Assembly (NCBI GenBank): GCA_031283505.1
Contig: JAITBO010000323.1
Coordinates: forward strand, 1 to 16,060
DNA: 16,060 nucleotides
Direction: 5' to 3'
From: Treponema sp.
Lineage (GTDB): Bacteria; Spirochaetota; Spirochaetia; Treponematales; Breznakiellaceae
How positions within the stretch are numbered: position 1 is the first letter of the stretch; each line of letters begins with the position of its first letter. Below the pieces are notes generated by a model that did no database searches, was not told the DNA's origin, and saw only the letters and a program-made list of their open reading frames with translations. The position numbers were made by a program, and so were the translations under genes. Below, piece after piece: positions 9,338 through 15,761 of this stretch.

Positions 9338-9556
9338 TTACCGGACGACCAGCAGGATGGCAACCACAAAGCCGTAAATAGCCGTTGCTTCCGCCAGGGC
9401 AATCCCCAGGAAAAAAACGGTCTGAATTTTGCCCGACGCCTCAGGCTGCCGCGAAATAGCCTCGGCGGTCTTGCCCGTGGCTATGCCTATGCCTATGCCG
9501 GCGCCCAATCCGGTAAGAACCGCAATTCCCGCTCCGATGAGGTAAATTAATTCCAT
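9338..9556 (-). CDS. atpE: F1Fo ATP synthase subunit c (rotor ring)
   Basis: 72-residue c subunit: two membrane helices joined by the polar loop RQPEA (36-40). The ion-binding carboxylate is E56 in the second helix, in the context LAEATAIYG. In Na+-type rings such as Ilyobacter, the ligands include a Gln in helix 1 and Ser following the Glu. The equivalent positions here are I23 and A57, so the ring is predicted to carry H+. The glycine-rich GLGAGIGIGI helix 1 is typical of tight ring packing. The ATG has a good AAGGAGA site. It lies between atpB and atpF. Confidence 0.96.
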   Translation of the reverse strand: MELIYLIGAGIAVLTGLGAGIGIGIATGKTAEAISRQPEASGKIQTVFFLGIALAEATAIYGFVVAILLVVR

Positions 9557-9592
9557 GATACGTTCTCCTTACGTTTTTATGGGCCAGGGCCC

Positions 9593-10330
9593 TCAGTTTT
9601 TCGCTTCTTCCGCTTCCACCGCTTCGGCGATAAAGAGGATGGTCAGGAAGGTAAATACCAGGGCCTGAATGAGGCCGTCCAGAAAATCAAAGTACAGGGA
9701 AAGGACGGGCGGCACGATGATGGGAGCTACGGATTCAATCAATAGCATGATGATGAACCCCCCCAGGATGTTCCCGAAAAGCCGGAGGCACAGAGACAAG
9801 GGCCTGATGACGTATTCCAGCAGATTGAAAGGAAGCATCATGGGAACCGGCGACAACAGGTGCTTACCCCATCCCTTGAGGCCCCGAGCCCGGATGCCCC
9901 CGATAAGGACCAGCAGTATCGAAAGGAGCGCCAGAGCCGCGGTAAAGTTGATGTCCCTGGCCGGGGGCTTGATAGTAAAGGGCGGCTCCCTGCCGAAGGC
10001 CGCAATGGGGGAAATCACGGGGATAATGTTCGCCAAAAGCAAAAAAAGAAACACCGTTCCCACATAGGGGGCGTAGACTCCGGCCCGGGAACCAAACTGT
10101 TGCCGGGAAAAACGATTGAGGAATTCCACCGCGCTTTCCAGGATACACTGGGCGCCCCGGGGAATCTGTTTGAGGTTCCGGGTCAAGAGCAGGGACGCTA
10201 TGATGAGAATGGCCATCACCAGCCAGGTGACGACCACCGTCTCTGTCACCGGTATCTCCCTGCCGAAAAGTTTAAAGGAAAAAACTGTAACGAATTTCAG
10301 GGATTCATTGAGGTGTTCTCCGAGTTCCAT
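9593..10330 (-). CDS. atpB: F1Fo ATP synthase subunit a
   Basis: 245-residue integral membrane subunit forming the two half-channels for ion flow past the c ring. Several hydrophobic segments are visible, including about 30-50, 88-110, 130-150, 165-190 and 200-235. The essential Arg lies in the conserved SLCLRLFGNILGG segment of the penultimate helix region, and a VTETVVVTWLVM segment forms the first helix. The ATG has AAGAGG at about -10. The gene follows an RsbRD-like gene by 24 nt and precedes atpE by 36 nt. It is slightly shorter than E. coli subunit a, which is usual outside enterobacteria. Confidence 0.95.
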   Translation of the reverse strand: MELGEHLNESLKFVTVFSFKLFGREIPVTETVVVTWLVMAILIIASLLLTRNLKQIPRGAQCILESAVEFLNRFSRQQFGSRAGVYAPYVGTVFLFLLLANIIPVISPIAAFGREPPFTIKPPARDINFTAALALLSILLVLIGGIRARGLKGWGKHLLSPVPMMLPFNLLEYVIRPLSLCLRLFGNILGGFIIMLLIESVAPIIVPPVLSLYFDFLDGLIQALVFTFLTILFIAEAVEAEEAKN

Positions 10331-10354
10331 GTGAAAGCCTCTTGTGGTTCTATT

Positions 10355-10870
10355 CTAGCCGTTCTTGAAGAAAAAGTCATCCCTAAAATACTTTTTCAAA
10401 ACTTCTTCGGAAACCGCGTTATCTTTATTCATCAGTGTATAGACAGCTTCCAGAGATCCCTTGGTAATATAAAAACAACCCAACAGAAAAAATTCCGCCG
10501 CCCTGGAAGCGGCGCCCATGGCCTGGTACATACGGACCGCGTTGTCCGGGGCAAAATCGTTCATCAGATAATCGTTGACCACCTGCTCGGCCAGGTTAAG
10601 GCCGTAAATCGTCTCGGAGACCGGAAACCTCCCCTCTATCCGCTTCCGCCCCATCGTAACAAAAAAATCCCCCACCACAGACCGGTCCAGCCCCCTGTCC
10701 AGAGTCCGAGCCAGATGGGGATACAGGGGAGCGTTGATTTCAATCAGGGCATCATCGGAAAGGGCTCCGTAATGTTTAAGCTGCGGCGCTTTCCGTATCT
10801 TAACCACCCATTCGGCGGCGAAATTCCGGGCTTTCAGATTCAATGTATCTATGAGAACCCTGTCTACCAT
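10355..10870 (-). CDS. RsbRD N-terminal-domain-like protein at the head of the ATP synthase operon
   Basis: A 171-residue soluble, mostly helical protein with no signal or membrane segment. The pattern of an N-terminal helix with AAEWVVKIR, an LSDDALIEI helix, and then FFVTMGRKRIEGRFPVSETI (about 72-91) resembles the RsbRD_N domain, a non-haem globin-like sensor domain of stressosome proteins. That assignment is from pattern only. No STAS or kinase domain is attached. It occupies the place where atpI often stands, 24 nt before atpB. The ATG at 10868-10870 is preferred to an in-frame upstream extension to 11011, which would overlap the HD-GYP gene. There is no ribosome site before this ATG; a strong promoter puts the transcript start only about 3-4 nt before it. 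The role is unknown; energy or stress sensing for the operon is a guess. Confidence 0.7.
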   Translation of the reverse strand: MVDRVLIDTLNLKARNFAAEWVVKIRKAPQLKHYGALSDDALIEINAPLYPHLARTLDRGLDRSVVGDFFVTMGRKRIEGRFPVSETIYGLNLAEQVVNDYLMNDFAPDNAVRMYQAMGAASRAAEFFLLGCFYITKGSLEAVYTLMNKDNAVSEEVLKKYFRDDFFFKNG

Positions 10871-10879
10871 AATAGATAA

Positions 10880-10908
10880 AGTATAGAACCTTTTATACCT
10901 GGTGGCAA
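10880..10908 (-). promoter_or_regulatory. Near-consensus sigma70 promoter of the ATP synthase operon, implying a leaderless mRNA
   Basis: On the - strand, TTGCCA (10908-10903) and TATACT (10885-10880) are spaced by exactly 17 bp, each matching consensus at five of six bases. A start six or seven bases on would be at about 10873, some 3-4 nt before the ATG at 10870. A small inverted repeat GTGGC/GCCAC (10902-10914) overlaps the -35 and could be an operator or a remnant hairpin after the HD-GYP gene. Confidence 0.65.
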
Positions 10909-10916
10909 GGCCACTT

Positions 10917-11999
10917 TTACATCTGTTTCGAGATGTTCCGGAATTGATCGGCCACGGTGATAAAAAGGTCCACCAGGGTAGGATCAAAATGAATCCCCTT
11001 ACCCCGGGCAATAATTCCAGCGGCTTCCTCAGGGGTGTAGGACTTTTTATAGGTTTTTTGTTCTATCAGGGCGTCATATACATCGGCGATGGCCATGATT
11101 CGCCCCGCCAGAGGAATATTATACCCTTTAAGGCCGTAAGGATACCCGGTCCCATCCCATTTTTCATGATGGAACCCCGCAACCTCCTTGGCGTAGTCAA
11201 AAACGCTGGTTTCGGCGCTGTTTTTCGCCATACCCGTCTTGATGTCATCGATGATCTTAACTCCCATAACGATATGCTTTTTCATCTCGTTGTATTCATC
11301 TTCCGCCAGTTTACCGGGTTTGAGCAGGATGTCGTCTTTAACGGAAATCTTACCCAAATCATAGAAAATGGTCGATTGAAGGAACAACTCTTTTTCCCAG
11401 GAACCGACCACATCCTGATATATATTATTCTTAATCAGCACGTCCAGAAGTACCTCAACATATTTCCGGGTTCGTTCCACATGGCCGCCCGAAACCTCGT
11501 CCCTGCGTTCCACCAGTTCTATAACGGTTTTCAACATCCTGTTTTGCAAATCCCCCACCGCAACCTTGTTGTCCTGAATAAGGGTTTGCACCTTTTTTTC
11601 GTATTTCCGGATGGTCTGAGCTTGAGAAACCGCCAAAAGATACAATTCGACCCGCTTCCGCAACAGAGGCGGATAATAGGGCTTGGCGATAAAATCCGCC
11701 CCCCCAAGGGAAAAGCCCTTGGCTTCGTACTCAATGTTGTTGTCGGCAGTCAGGAAAATTACAGGAATGTCTGCGGTACGAGGATCAGCTTTAAGACGCT
11801 GAAGTACATCAAACCCGTTCATAACCGGCATATCTATATCCAACAGGATCAAATCCGGTTTTACGATTTCGAGAATCTTAAATAACTTTTCCCCCGAAGG
11901 AACGGCGTTAACCTGGTATAAACCCTGCAAAATACTCGTTCCAACCATCAAGTTCACCGGGTTGTCATCCACAATGACGACCCTTTTACAATCGGACAC
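10917..11999 (-). CDS. Response regulator with receiver and HD-GYP-type output domain (YD variant)
   Basis: A 360-residue cytoplasmic two-component regulator. The receiver (about 5-120) has the acidic pair D11/D12, the phospho-acceptor D54 in ILLDIDMP, T84 and K106. A helical linker (about 121-165) leads to an HD-GYP domain, a family that hydrolyses cyclic di-GMP. HVERT (H173), HHEKWDGTGYP (277-287) and ADVYDAL (305-311) are present. The signature HD, however, reads YD (Y213-D214) in FYDLGKI, so metal binding may be altered or activity lost. The start is GTG at 11997-11999, preceded by a well-placed AAGGA. A 46-nt gap separates its stop from the RsbRD-like gene on the same strand, and that gap holds a separate promoter. 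No kinase is adjacent. Confidence 0.88.
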   Translation of the reverse strand: MSDCKRVVIVDDNPVNLMVGTSILQGLYQVNAVPSGEKLFKILEIVKPDLILLDIDMPVMNGFDVLQRLKADPRTADIPVIFLTADNNIEYEAKGFSLGGADFIAKPYYPPLLRKRVELYLLAVSQAQTIRKYEKKVQTLIQDNKVAVGDLQNRMLKTVIELVERRDEVSGGHVERTRKYVEVLLDVLIKNNIYQDVVGSWEKELFLQSTIFYDLGKISVKDDILLKPGKLAEDEYNEMKKHIVMGVKIIDDIKTGMAKNSAETSVFDYAKEVAGFHHEKWDGTGYPYGLKGYNIPLAGRIMAIADVYDALIEQKTYKKSYTPEEAAGIIARGKGIHFDPTLVDLFITVADQFRNISKQM

Positions 12000-12030
12000 T
12001 GCTTTTCCTTCTTTTTTTATATTTTCTTAA

Positions 12031-12085
12031 TAGAGGCTGTTCCAAAACCATGCGCGTTTAGCGCACAGTTTTGGAACAGCCTCTA
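12031..12085. repeat. Palindromic intergenic repeat, copy R1
   Basis: Perfect 18-bp arms (12031-12048 and 12068-12085) contain the family core CTGTTCCAAAAC and its complement. The loop itself holds a second stem, TGCGC/GCGCA around GTTTA. It lies 31 bp upstream of the HD-GYP start and 12 bp outside the MITE-like element. Confidence 0.85.
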
Positions 12086-12097
12086 TATAATATTACA

Positions 12098-12324
12098 TTG
12101 TAACTATTCAGCCAGGAAAAACTAAAAAAGCGGCAAATTTTCATCAAATTTAATGAAAAAAGGCCGAAAATTGAGGTTTTTCTAGTGATTTTTAGTAGTG
12201 TATTTTTTGCGGAAATTTTGTACAACCGAAAATTTTAAGAATTTTGACCAATTTCGGCTATTTTGGGCCAAATTTTCCATAAAATTCATGATTTTTTATA
12301 TAATTTATGGCTGAATAGTTACAA
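12098..12324. mobile_element. 227-bp AT-rich MITE-like element with 17-bp terminal inverted repeats
   Basis: The left end at 12098-12114 and right end at 12308-12324 are perfect 17-bp complements; the left reads TTGTAACTATTCAGCCA. The inside is strongly AT-rich compared with its surroundings, has no open frame, and has weaker inward complementarity (for example GCCGAAA-type segments on both sides), so the whole unit could fold back. This is the architecture of a non-autonomous transposable element. No matching transposase is present and no target-site duplication is obvious at either edge. Confidence 0.7.
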
Positions 12325-12394
12325 AAATACAAAAATCGTCTTACCGCTCATCGTTTCACCCATCCGACGGTAGACACGGTTAAGAAAGGTGAGC

Positions 12395-12485
12395 CTGTTC
12401 CAAAACTAATTGACTATGCGCTAAACGCGCATAGTCAATTAGTTTTGGAACAGACTTGAGCCGTAGGCTTTTGGAAAACCCGGTC
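12395..12485. repeat. Palindromic intergenic repeat, copy R2, with a polar flank
   Basis: Perfect 26-bp arms, 12395-12420 and 12428-12453, with the CTGTTCCAAAAC core at the outer ends and a 7-nt loop. The right side continues (12454 to about 12485) into a flank containing GAGCCGTAGGCT. The same flank recurs in inverted orientation beside copy R4 beyond the dus gene. Confidence 0.85.
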
Positions 12486-12517
12486 AAAAACCCGGTTTTT
12501 CCAGTAAACCCAAGGAA

Positions 12518-12548
12518 GCTGTTCCAAAAACTGAAGTTTTGGAACAGC
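12518..12548. repeat. Short palindromic repeat, copy R3
   Basis: GCTGTTCCAAAAACT at 12518-12532 faces AGTTTTGGAACAGC at 12535-12548 with only two bases between. It has the same outer core as R1 and R2 but lacks the inner TGCGC stem, so it looks like an internally deleted copy. One extra A in the left arm makes a bulge. Confidence 0.75.
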
Positions 12549-12579
12549 CTCAGGTGATTATAAGACATAAAATATCAGA

Positions 12580-12700
12580 CATCTTCATACGAAGATGGGC
12601 GCATCATCCCTTTCAGGGCTGACCGGGCTATCGGGGCTCCGTTTCACTCCGGCCCCGGCGCTTTCAGACCCTGCGGGCCTGGTGCCGGGTCTGCTCACCC
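12580..12700. other. Hairpin-rich stretch 3' of dus
   Basis: No gene is seen. Hairpins include CATCTTC/GAAGATG (12580-12597), CGGGGC/GCCCCG (12632-12657) and CAGACCC/GGGTCTG (12665-12693). The last lies just after the dus stop on the - strand and could aid termination, although no T-run follows. Confidence 0.45.
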
Positions 12701-12703
12701 CTC

Positions 12704-13660
12704 CTATCCCTTGCGCGTTAGCCGTTCTTCCGGGTGTTCCCCAAAGTAAGCCGTAAGGACCCTTTCCATCCCGGCAAGACCGGTCTTCCGGCCTAACAGG
12801 GTCTTGACGTAGTTTCCCCAGATCAGGTTGTCGCAGAAGATGTTGAAAAAACGGCGGGCCCGGCTCAGGTGGAACTCAGGCGGCTGATACCGGGCCAGGA
12901 GTTCCAAAAAGCGCAGGACGGCTTCCTCAAGATTGAAAACCGGCAGTTCCTGTCCCCCTTCAATGGCCCGGGCCTGGGCAAAGATCCAGGGAGAGCGGAC
13001 AGCGAGACGGCCCGCCATCACCGCGTCGCAGTCTCCGGCGGCCCGGCGGAGAAGCCCGGCGGCGTCAGCTATGTCGCCGTTGCCGACCACGGGGATCCCC
13101 AGACTCTGCCTGAGGGCGGCGACAAACTCCCACCGGGCGGTGCGGCGAAACTTTTCCCGGGCGGTACGGGGGTGCAGGGTGATAAAATCCACCCCTTCGT
13201 CTTCAAGGCGGCGGCAGAATTTCACCAGGCAACCCAGGTCCGCTTCCATGCCCAAACGAATCTTTACGCTCAGGCGTTTCCGGGTGCGGGACCGGACCAG
13301 GGCGATGAGGGCGGCGGCTTTATCGGGATCCGTCATCCAGTGGACCCCCGCGCCAAGGCGGACTATTGCCGGAGCGGCGCAGCCCATGTTCAGGTCGATG
13401 CCGGCGCAGTCCCGCCTGTCCAGGAGGGCCGCCGCCGCCGCAATCTGGCCGGGATCGGCGCCCACAAGCTGGTAGACTACCCGTTCGGGGCGGGGCCCGG
13501 CGTCAAGATAATAGGTTTCAAAAGGACCGCCGCTTATAAGAGCACCGGCGCTGATCATCTCGGTAAAGTATTCGTCGCAGCCGCCAAAACCTTCGATCAG
13601 TTCCCGGAGAGCCCGGTGGCTTAGTTCCGCCATGGGTGCCAGCAAGAAAGGTACAAACAT
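12704..13660 (-). CDS. tRNA-dihydrouridine synthase (Dus family)
   Basis: A 318-residue flavoenzyme that reduces uridine to dihydrouridine in the D-loop of tRNA. The TIM-barrel start APMAELSHRALREL matches the FMN-binding N-terminus. The catalytic Cys is C94 in DLNMGCAAP, and K133 (SVKIRLG), H163 (LHPRTARE), VVGNGDI and GRLAVRSPWIF complete the FMN site. The C-terminal helical tRNA-binding domain is present. The ATG at 13658-13660 is chosen because the protein aligns from there; an in-frame TTG at 13693 lies in repeat DNA. No strong ribosome site precedes the ATG. Subfamily A, B or C cannot be fixed by eye; DusB-like is plausible. It stands alone between repeat copies. Confidence 0.88.
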   Translation of the reverse strand: MFVPFLLAPMAELSHRALRELIEGFGGCDEYFTEMISAGALISGGPFETYYLDAGPRPERVVYQLVGADPGQIAAAAALLDRRDCAGIDLNMGCAAPAIVRLGAGVHWMTDPDKAAALIALVRSRTRKRLSVKIRLGMEADLGCLVKFCRRLEDEGVDFITLHPRTAREKFRRTARWEFVAALRQSLGIPVVGNGDIADAAGLLRRAAGDCDAVMAGRLAVRSPWIFAQARAIEGGQELPVFNLEEAVLRFLELLARYQPPEFHLSRARRFFNIFCDNLIWGNYVKTLLGRKTGLAGMERVLTAYFGEHPEERLTRKG

Positions 13661-13684
13661 AATATTATTATAAACAGAATGAAG

Positions 13685-13871
13685 CTGTTTCAAAATGCCA
13701 GATTTTGAGAGACAGGTTTTGTTTGTCGCATCCTTAGATTTTAAGGGGAAAAGCGGACTTTAGCTCGTTTTTTCCAAGAGCCTACGGCTCAAGCCTGTTC
13801 CAAAACCGTGCGCATTTAGCGCATAGTCAATTAGTTTTGGAACAGCCTCAATTAACTGGGTTTTGAAACAG
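13685..13871. repeat. Outer diverged inverted pair enclosing copy R4
   Basis: CTGTTTCAAAA at 13685-13695 and TTTTGAAACAG at 13861-13871 are perfect complements about 165 bp apart. They carry a C-to-T variant of the repeat-family core. Copy R4 lies between them, as if a newer copy had inserted in an older one. Confidence 0.5.
13764..13852. repeat. Palindromic intergenic repeat, copy R4 (asymmetric), with polar flank
   Basis: CTGTTCCAAAAC at 13795-13806 pairs with GTTTTGGAACAG at 13834-13845. The inside holds TGCGC/GCGCA around ATTTA. The right arm has the extra AGTCAATTA segment of R2 but the left arm lacks it, so the hairpin is asymmetric. The left flank, with AGCCTACGGCTCAAG, is the reverse complement of the R2 flank. 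Confidence 0.8.
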
Positions 13872-13923
13872 ACCCAGGATATATGTTTTTTATATGTTAT
13901 TTTTTCGGAGGCCGGGCCGGGGC

Positions 13924-13952
13924 TTGACATATAAAAATCTATATCATAGAGT
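13924..13952 (+). promoter_or_regulatory. Probable promoter of the CheY-like/flavodiiron operon
   Basis: A perfect TTGACA (13924-13929) is followed 17 bp later by TAGAGT (13947-13952, four of six to consensus). The expected start, near 13958, just precedes the AGAGGAG ribosome site of the CheY-like gene, giving a leader of about 15 nt. Confidence 0.5.
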
Positions 13953-13972
13953 ATAGAAGAGGAGCGTTCCGC

Positions 13973-14410
13973 ATGATAGCAAAGAGTGATATGCCTAGCA
14001 TTAATGATAAGTCGCCGGAAGGGGTAAAACCTGAAGGAACTGCTTACCGGGTTCTTGTGGTTGATGATTCCATGTTTATTGCTAAACAATTGGGACAAAT
14101 TTTTACATCCGAGGGGTTTGAAGTTGCTGATACAGCCGCAGATGGGGCCCAGGGGGTGGAAAAATACAAAGAGTTATATCCAAACATTGACCTGGTCACC
14201 ATGGATATCACGATGCCTGTAATGGATGGGGTTTCCGCCCTGGAAAAAATTCTGGAATTTGACAAGGATGCAAAGGTAATCATGGTGAGCGCCTTGGGGA
14301 AAGAGGATGTCGTCAAGAAGTCTCTTCTGCTGGGGGCTAAAAGTTATATTGTAAAGCCTCTGGACCGTAAAAAGGTGCTGGAACGGGTCGTTTCTGTCTT
14401 AAAACATTAG
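13973..14410 (+). CDS. CheY-like single-domain response regulator
   Basis: A 145-residue receiver with a polar N-terminal tail of about 24 residues and no output domain. The phosphorylation site is complete: acidic pair D31/D32, acceptor D78 in MDITMPVMDG, switch residue S106 in MVSALGK and K128 in VKPLD. Such stand-alone receivers act by phosphorylation-dependent binding to a partner protein. The ATG at 13973 has an AGAGGAG site 8 nt upstream. A flavodiiron gene follows after 39 nt on the same strand, probably in one operon, and suggests a redox or aerotaxis-type role rather than proving one. No kinase or flagellar motor gene is adjacent. Confidence 0.88.
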   Translation: MIAKSDMPSINDKSPEGVKPEGTAYRVLVVDDSMFIAKQLGQIFTSEGFEVADTAADGAQGVEKYKELYPNIDLVTMDITMPVMDGVSALEKILEFDKDAKVIMVSALGKEDVVKKSLLLGAKSYIVKPLDRKKVLERVVSVLKH

Positions 14411-14449
14411 GCATTTGTCTTTTGCCGTCGGCAAGGGAAGTCAAAAATT

Positions 14450-15685
14450 ATGAAAGCTCATGTTATAGCGGAGGGGGTTTACGGTCTTTACGCTGATATT
14501 CAGACTACTGATCTTTTTGAAGGTATATGGCCTATCCCTAACGGAGTTTCGCTGAATTCGTATATAGTACGGGGAGAAAAGATCGCCCTTATCGATCTTA
14601 TTCGGGATTGGACCGATGCGCCGAAACAAATTGAAGAAGAGCTTGCTTCCATAGGTATTGATTTTGGCGCCGTCGATTACCTTATCCTGAACCATCTGGA
14701 GCCTGATCATACGGGCTGGCTGAAGGAATTCCGGGCCAGAAACCCCAGGGCCGAAGTAATCGCCACCGCCAAAGGCATAAATCTGGTAAAGACCTTTTAC
14801 AAGATCGAAACGGGACTGCGGGTAATAAAAGACGGGGAAACCCTGGACCTGGGAGCCGGTAAAATCCTTACCTTTGTGGAGACCCCCAACATTCACTGGC
14901 CGGAAACCATGGTAACCTGGGAAAATCAGTCGGGCGTCCTTTTTTCCTGCGACGCTTTCGGTTCCTTCGGCGCGTTAGGGACCTTTGACAAGGTTCCCGG
15001 AGGCCGGGTTTTTGATGACGAATTCACCGTCGAAGAACACGCCTTTTTTGAAAAAGAAACCCTCCGCTACTATACCAACATCGTTTCTTCTTTTTCCGTT
15101 TTTGTGGAAAAGGCCGTGGAAAAACTCGCGGACAAGAATATTACCTGCGTGGCCCCAAGCCACGGCATAATTTGGCGCAGGGAACCCAAAAAAATAATCG
15201 AACGTTACCTAAAGTACGCCGCCTATGCCAGAGGCGGGACGGAAAAGGAAATCTCCATCATCTGGGGGTCTATGTACGGCAACACCAAAAAGGGCCTTGA
15301 CGCGGTTATCCGGGGTATCGAACACGAAGGGGTTCCCTACACCATACACCGGATCCCCGATGAAAACGTCTCTTTTGTCCTGGCGGACGCCTACAAAAGC
15401 GCCGGTTTGCTTCTGGCCATGCCTACCTATGAATACGCCGTCTTTCCACCCATGGCCTATGTGCTGGACACCTTCCGCCGCAAGCATATAAATCATAAGA
15501 CCGTCCTCCGTATCGGTTCCTGGGGCTGGGCAGGGGGCGCAAAAAAGGAATACGACGCTATCATCACAAACTTCAAGTGGTCCCATCTGGACGCTGTGGA
15601 ATGGGCCGGCTCTCCCGCCGCCGAAGAACTCGTCCTTCTTGAGGAACGGGGCCGGGAATTCGCCCGGGCAATAAAGGCTTTGTAG
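14450..15685 (+). CDS. FprA-type class A flavodiiron protein (O2/NO reductase)
   Basis: A 411-residue flavodiiron protein that reduces O2 to water and/or NO to N2O, protecting anaerobes. The N-terminal beta-lactamase-like domain (1 to about 250) carries all expected diiron ligands: H82, E84, D86 and H87 in HLEPDH, then H149, D168 and H238. The C-terminal flavodoxin domain (about 265-400) has the FMN-phosphate loop GSMYGNTK (273-280). There is no rubredoxin domain, so an external electron donor is needed. The ATG follows AAGGGAAG at about -15. The CheY-like gene is 39 nt upstream. Substrate preference (O2 or NO) cannot be read from sequence alone. Confidence 0.93.
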   Translation: MKAHVIAEGVYGLYADIQTTDLFEGIWPIPNGVSLNSYIVRGEKIALIDLIRDWTDAPKQIEEELASIGIDFGAVDYLILNHLEPDHTGWLKEFRARNPRAEVIATAKGINLVKTFYKIETGLRVIKDGETLDLGAGKILTFVETPNIHWPETMVTWENQSGVLFSCDAFGSFGALGTFDKVPGGRVFDDEFTVEEHAFFEKETLRYYTNIVSSFSVFVEKAVEKLADKNITCVAPSHGIIWRREPKKIIERYLKYAAYARGGTEKEISIIWGSMYGNTKKGLDAVIRGIEHEGVPYTIHRIPDENVSFVLADAYKSAGLLLAMPTYEYAVFPPMAYVLDTFRRKHINHKTVLRIGSWGWAGGAKKEYDAIITNFKWSHLDAVEWAGSPAAEELVLLEERGREFARAIKAL

Positions 15686-15735
15686 TTTCGACACCAGCGT
15701 TTTTTCGGCAATTCGGCGGTACAAAAGCAATTGGA

Positions 15736-15757
15736 GGTGATCCAGAAAGTATGATGG
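15736..15757 (-). repeat. Possible terminal inverted repeat of the IS1-family element
   Basis: Just outside the transposase stop, the + strand reads GGTGATCCAGAAAGT. The first six bases match the GGTGAT start of the classical IS1 end. This would set the element boundary near 15736. The other end is outside the window. Confidence 0.35.
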
Positions 15758-15761
15758 GTTC

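Noticed and set aside
9860..10879. A 339-residue + strand open frame opposite atpB and the RsbRD-like gene
   Set aside because: It lacks motifs and a ribosome site, and lies antisense to better supported genes.
10902..11885. A 327-residue + strand open frame opposite the HD-GYP gene
   Set aside because: The opposite strand carries clear receiver and GYP motifs with a good start, so this is a shadow.
12006..12045. A -35/-10 pair (TTGGAA, 18 bp, TATAAA) on the - strand before the HD-GYP gene, with the -35 in repeat R1
   Set aside because: The predicted start, near 12009, would fall inside the ribosome site, so the pairing is probably fortuitous.
12600..12700. tRNA or small structured RNA gene
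   Set aside because: Hairpins are present but no cloverleaf, anticodon arm or CCA-like end can be drawn.
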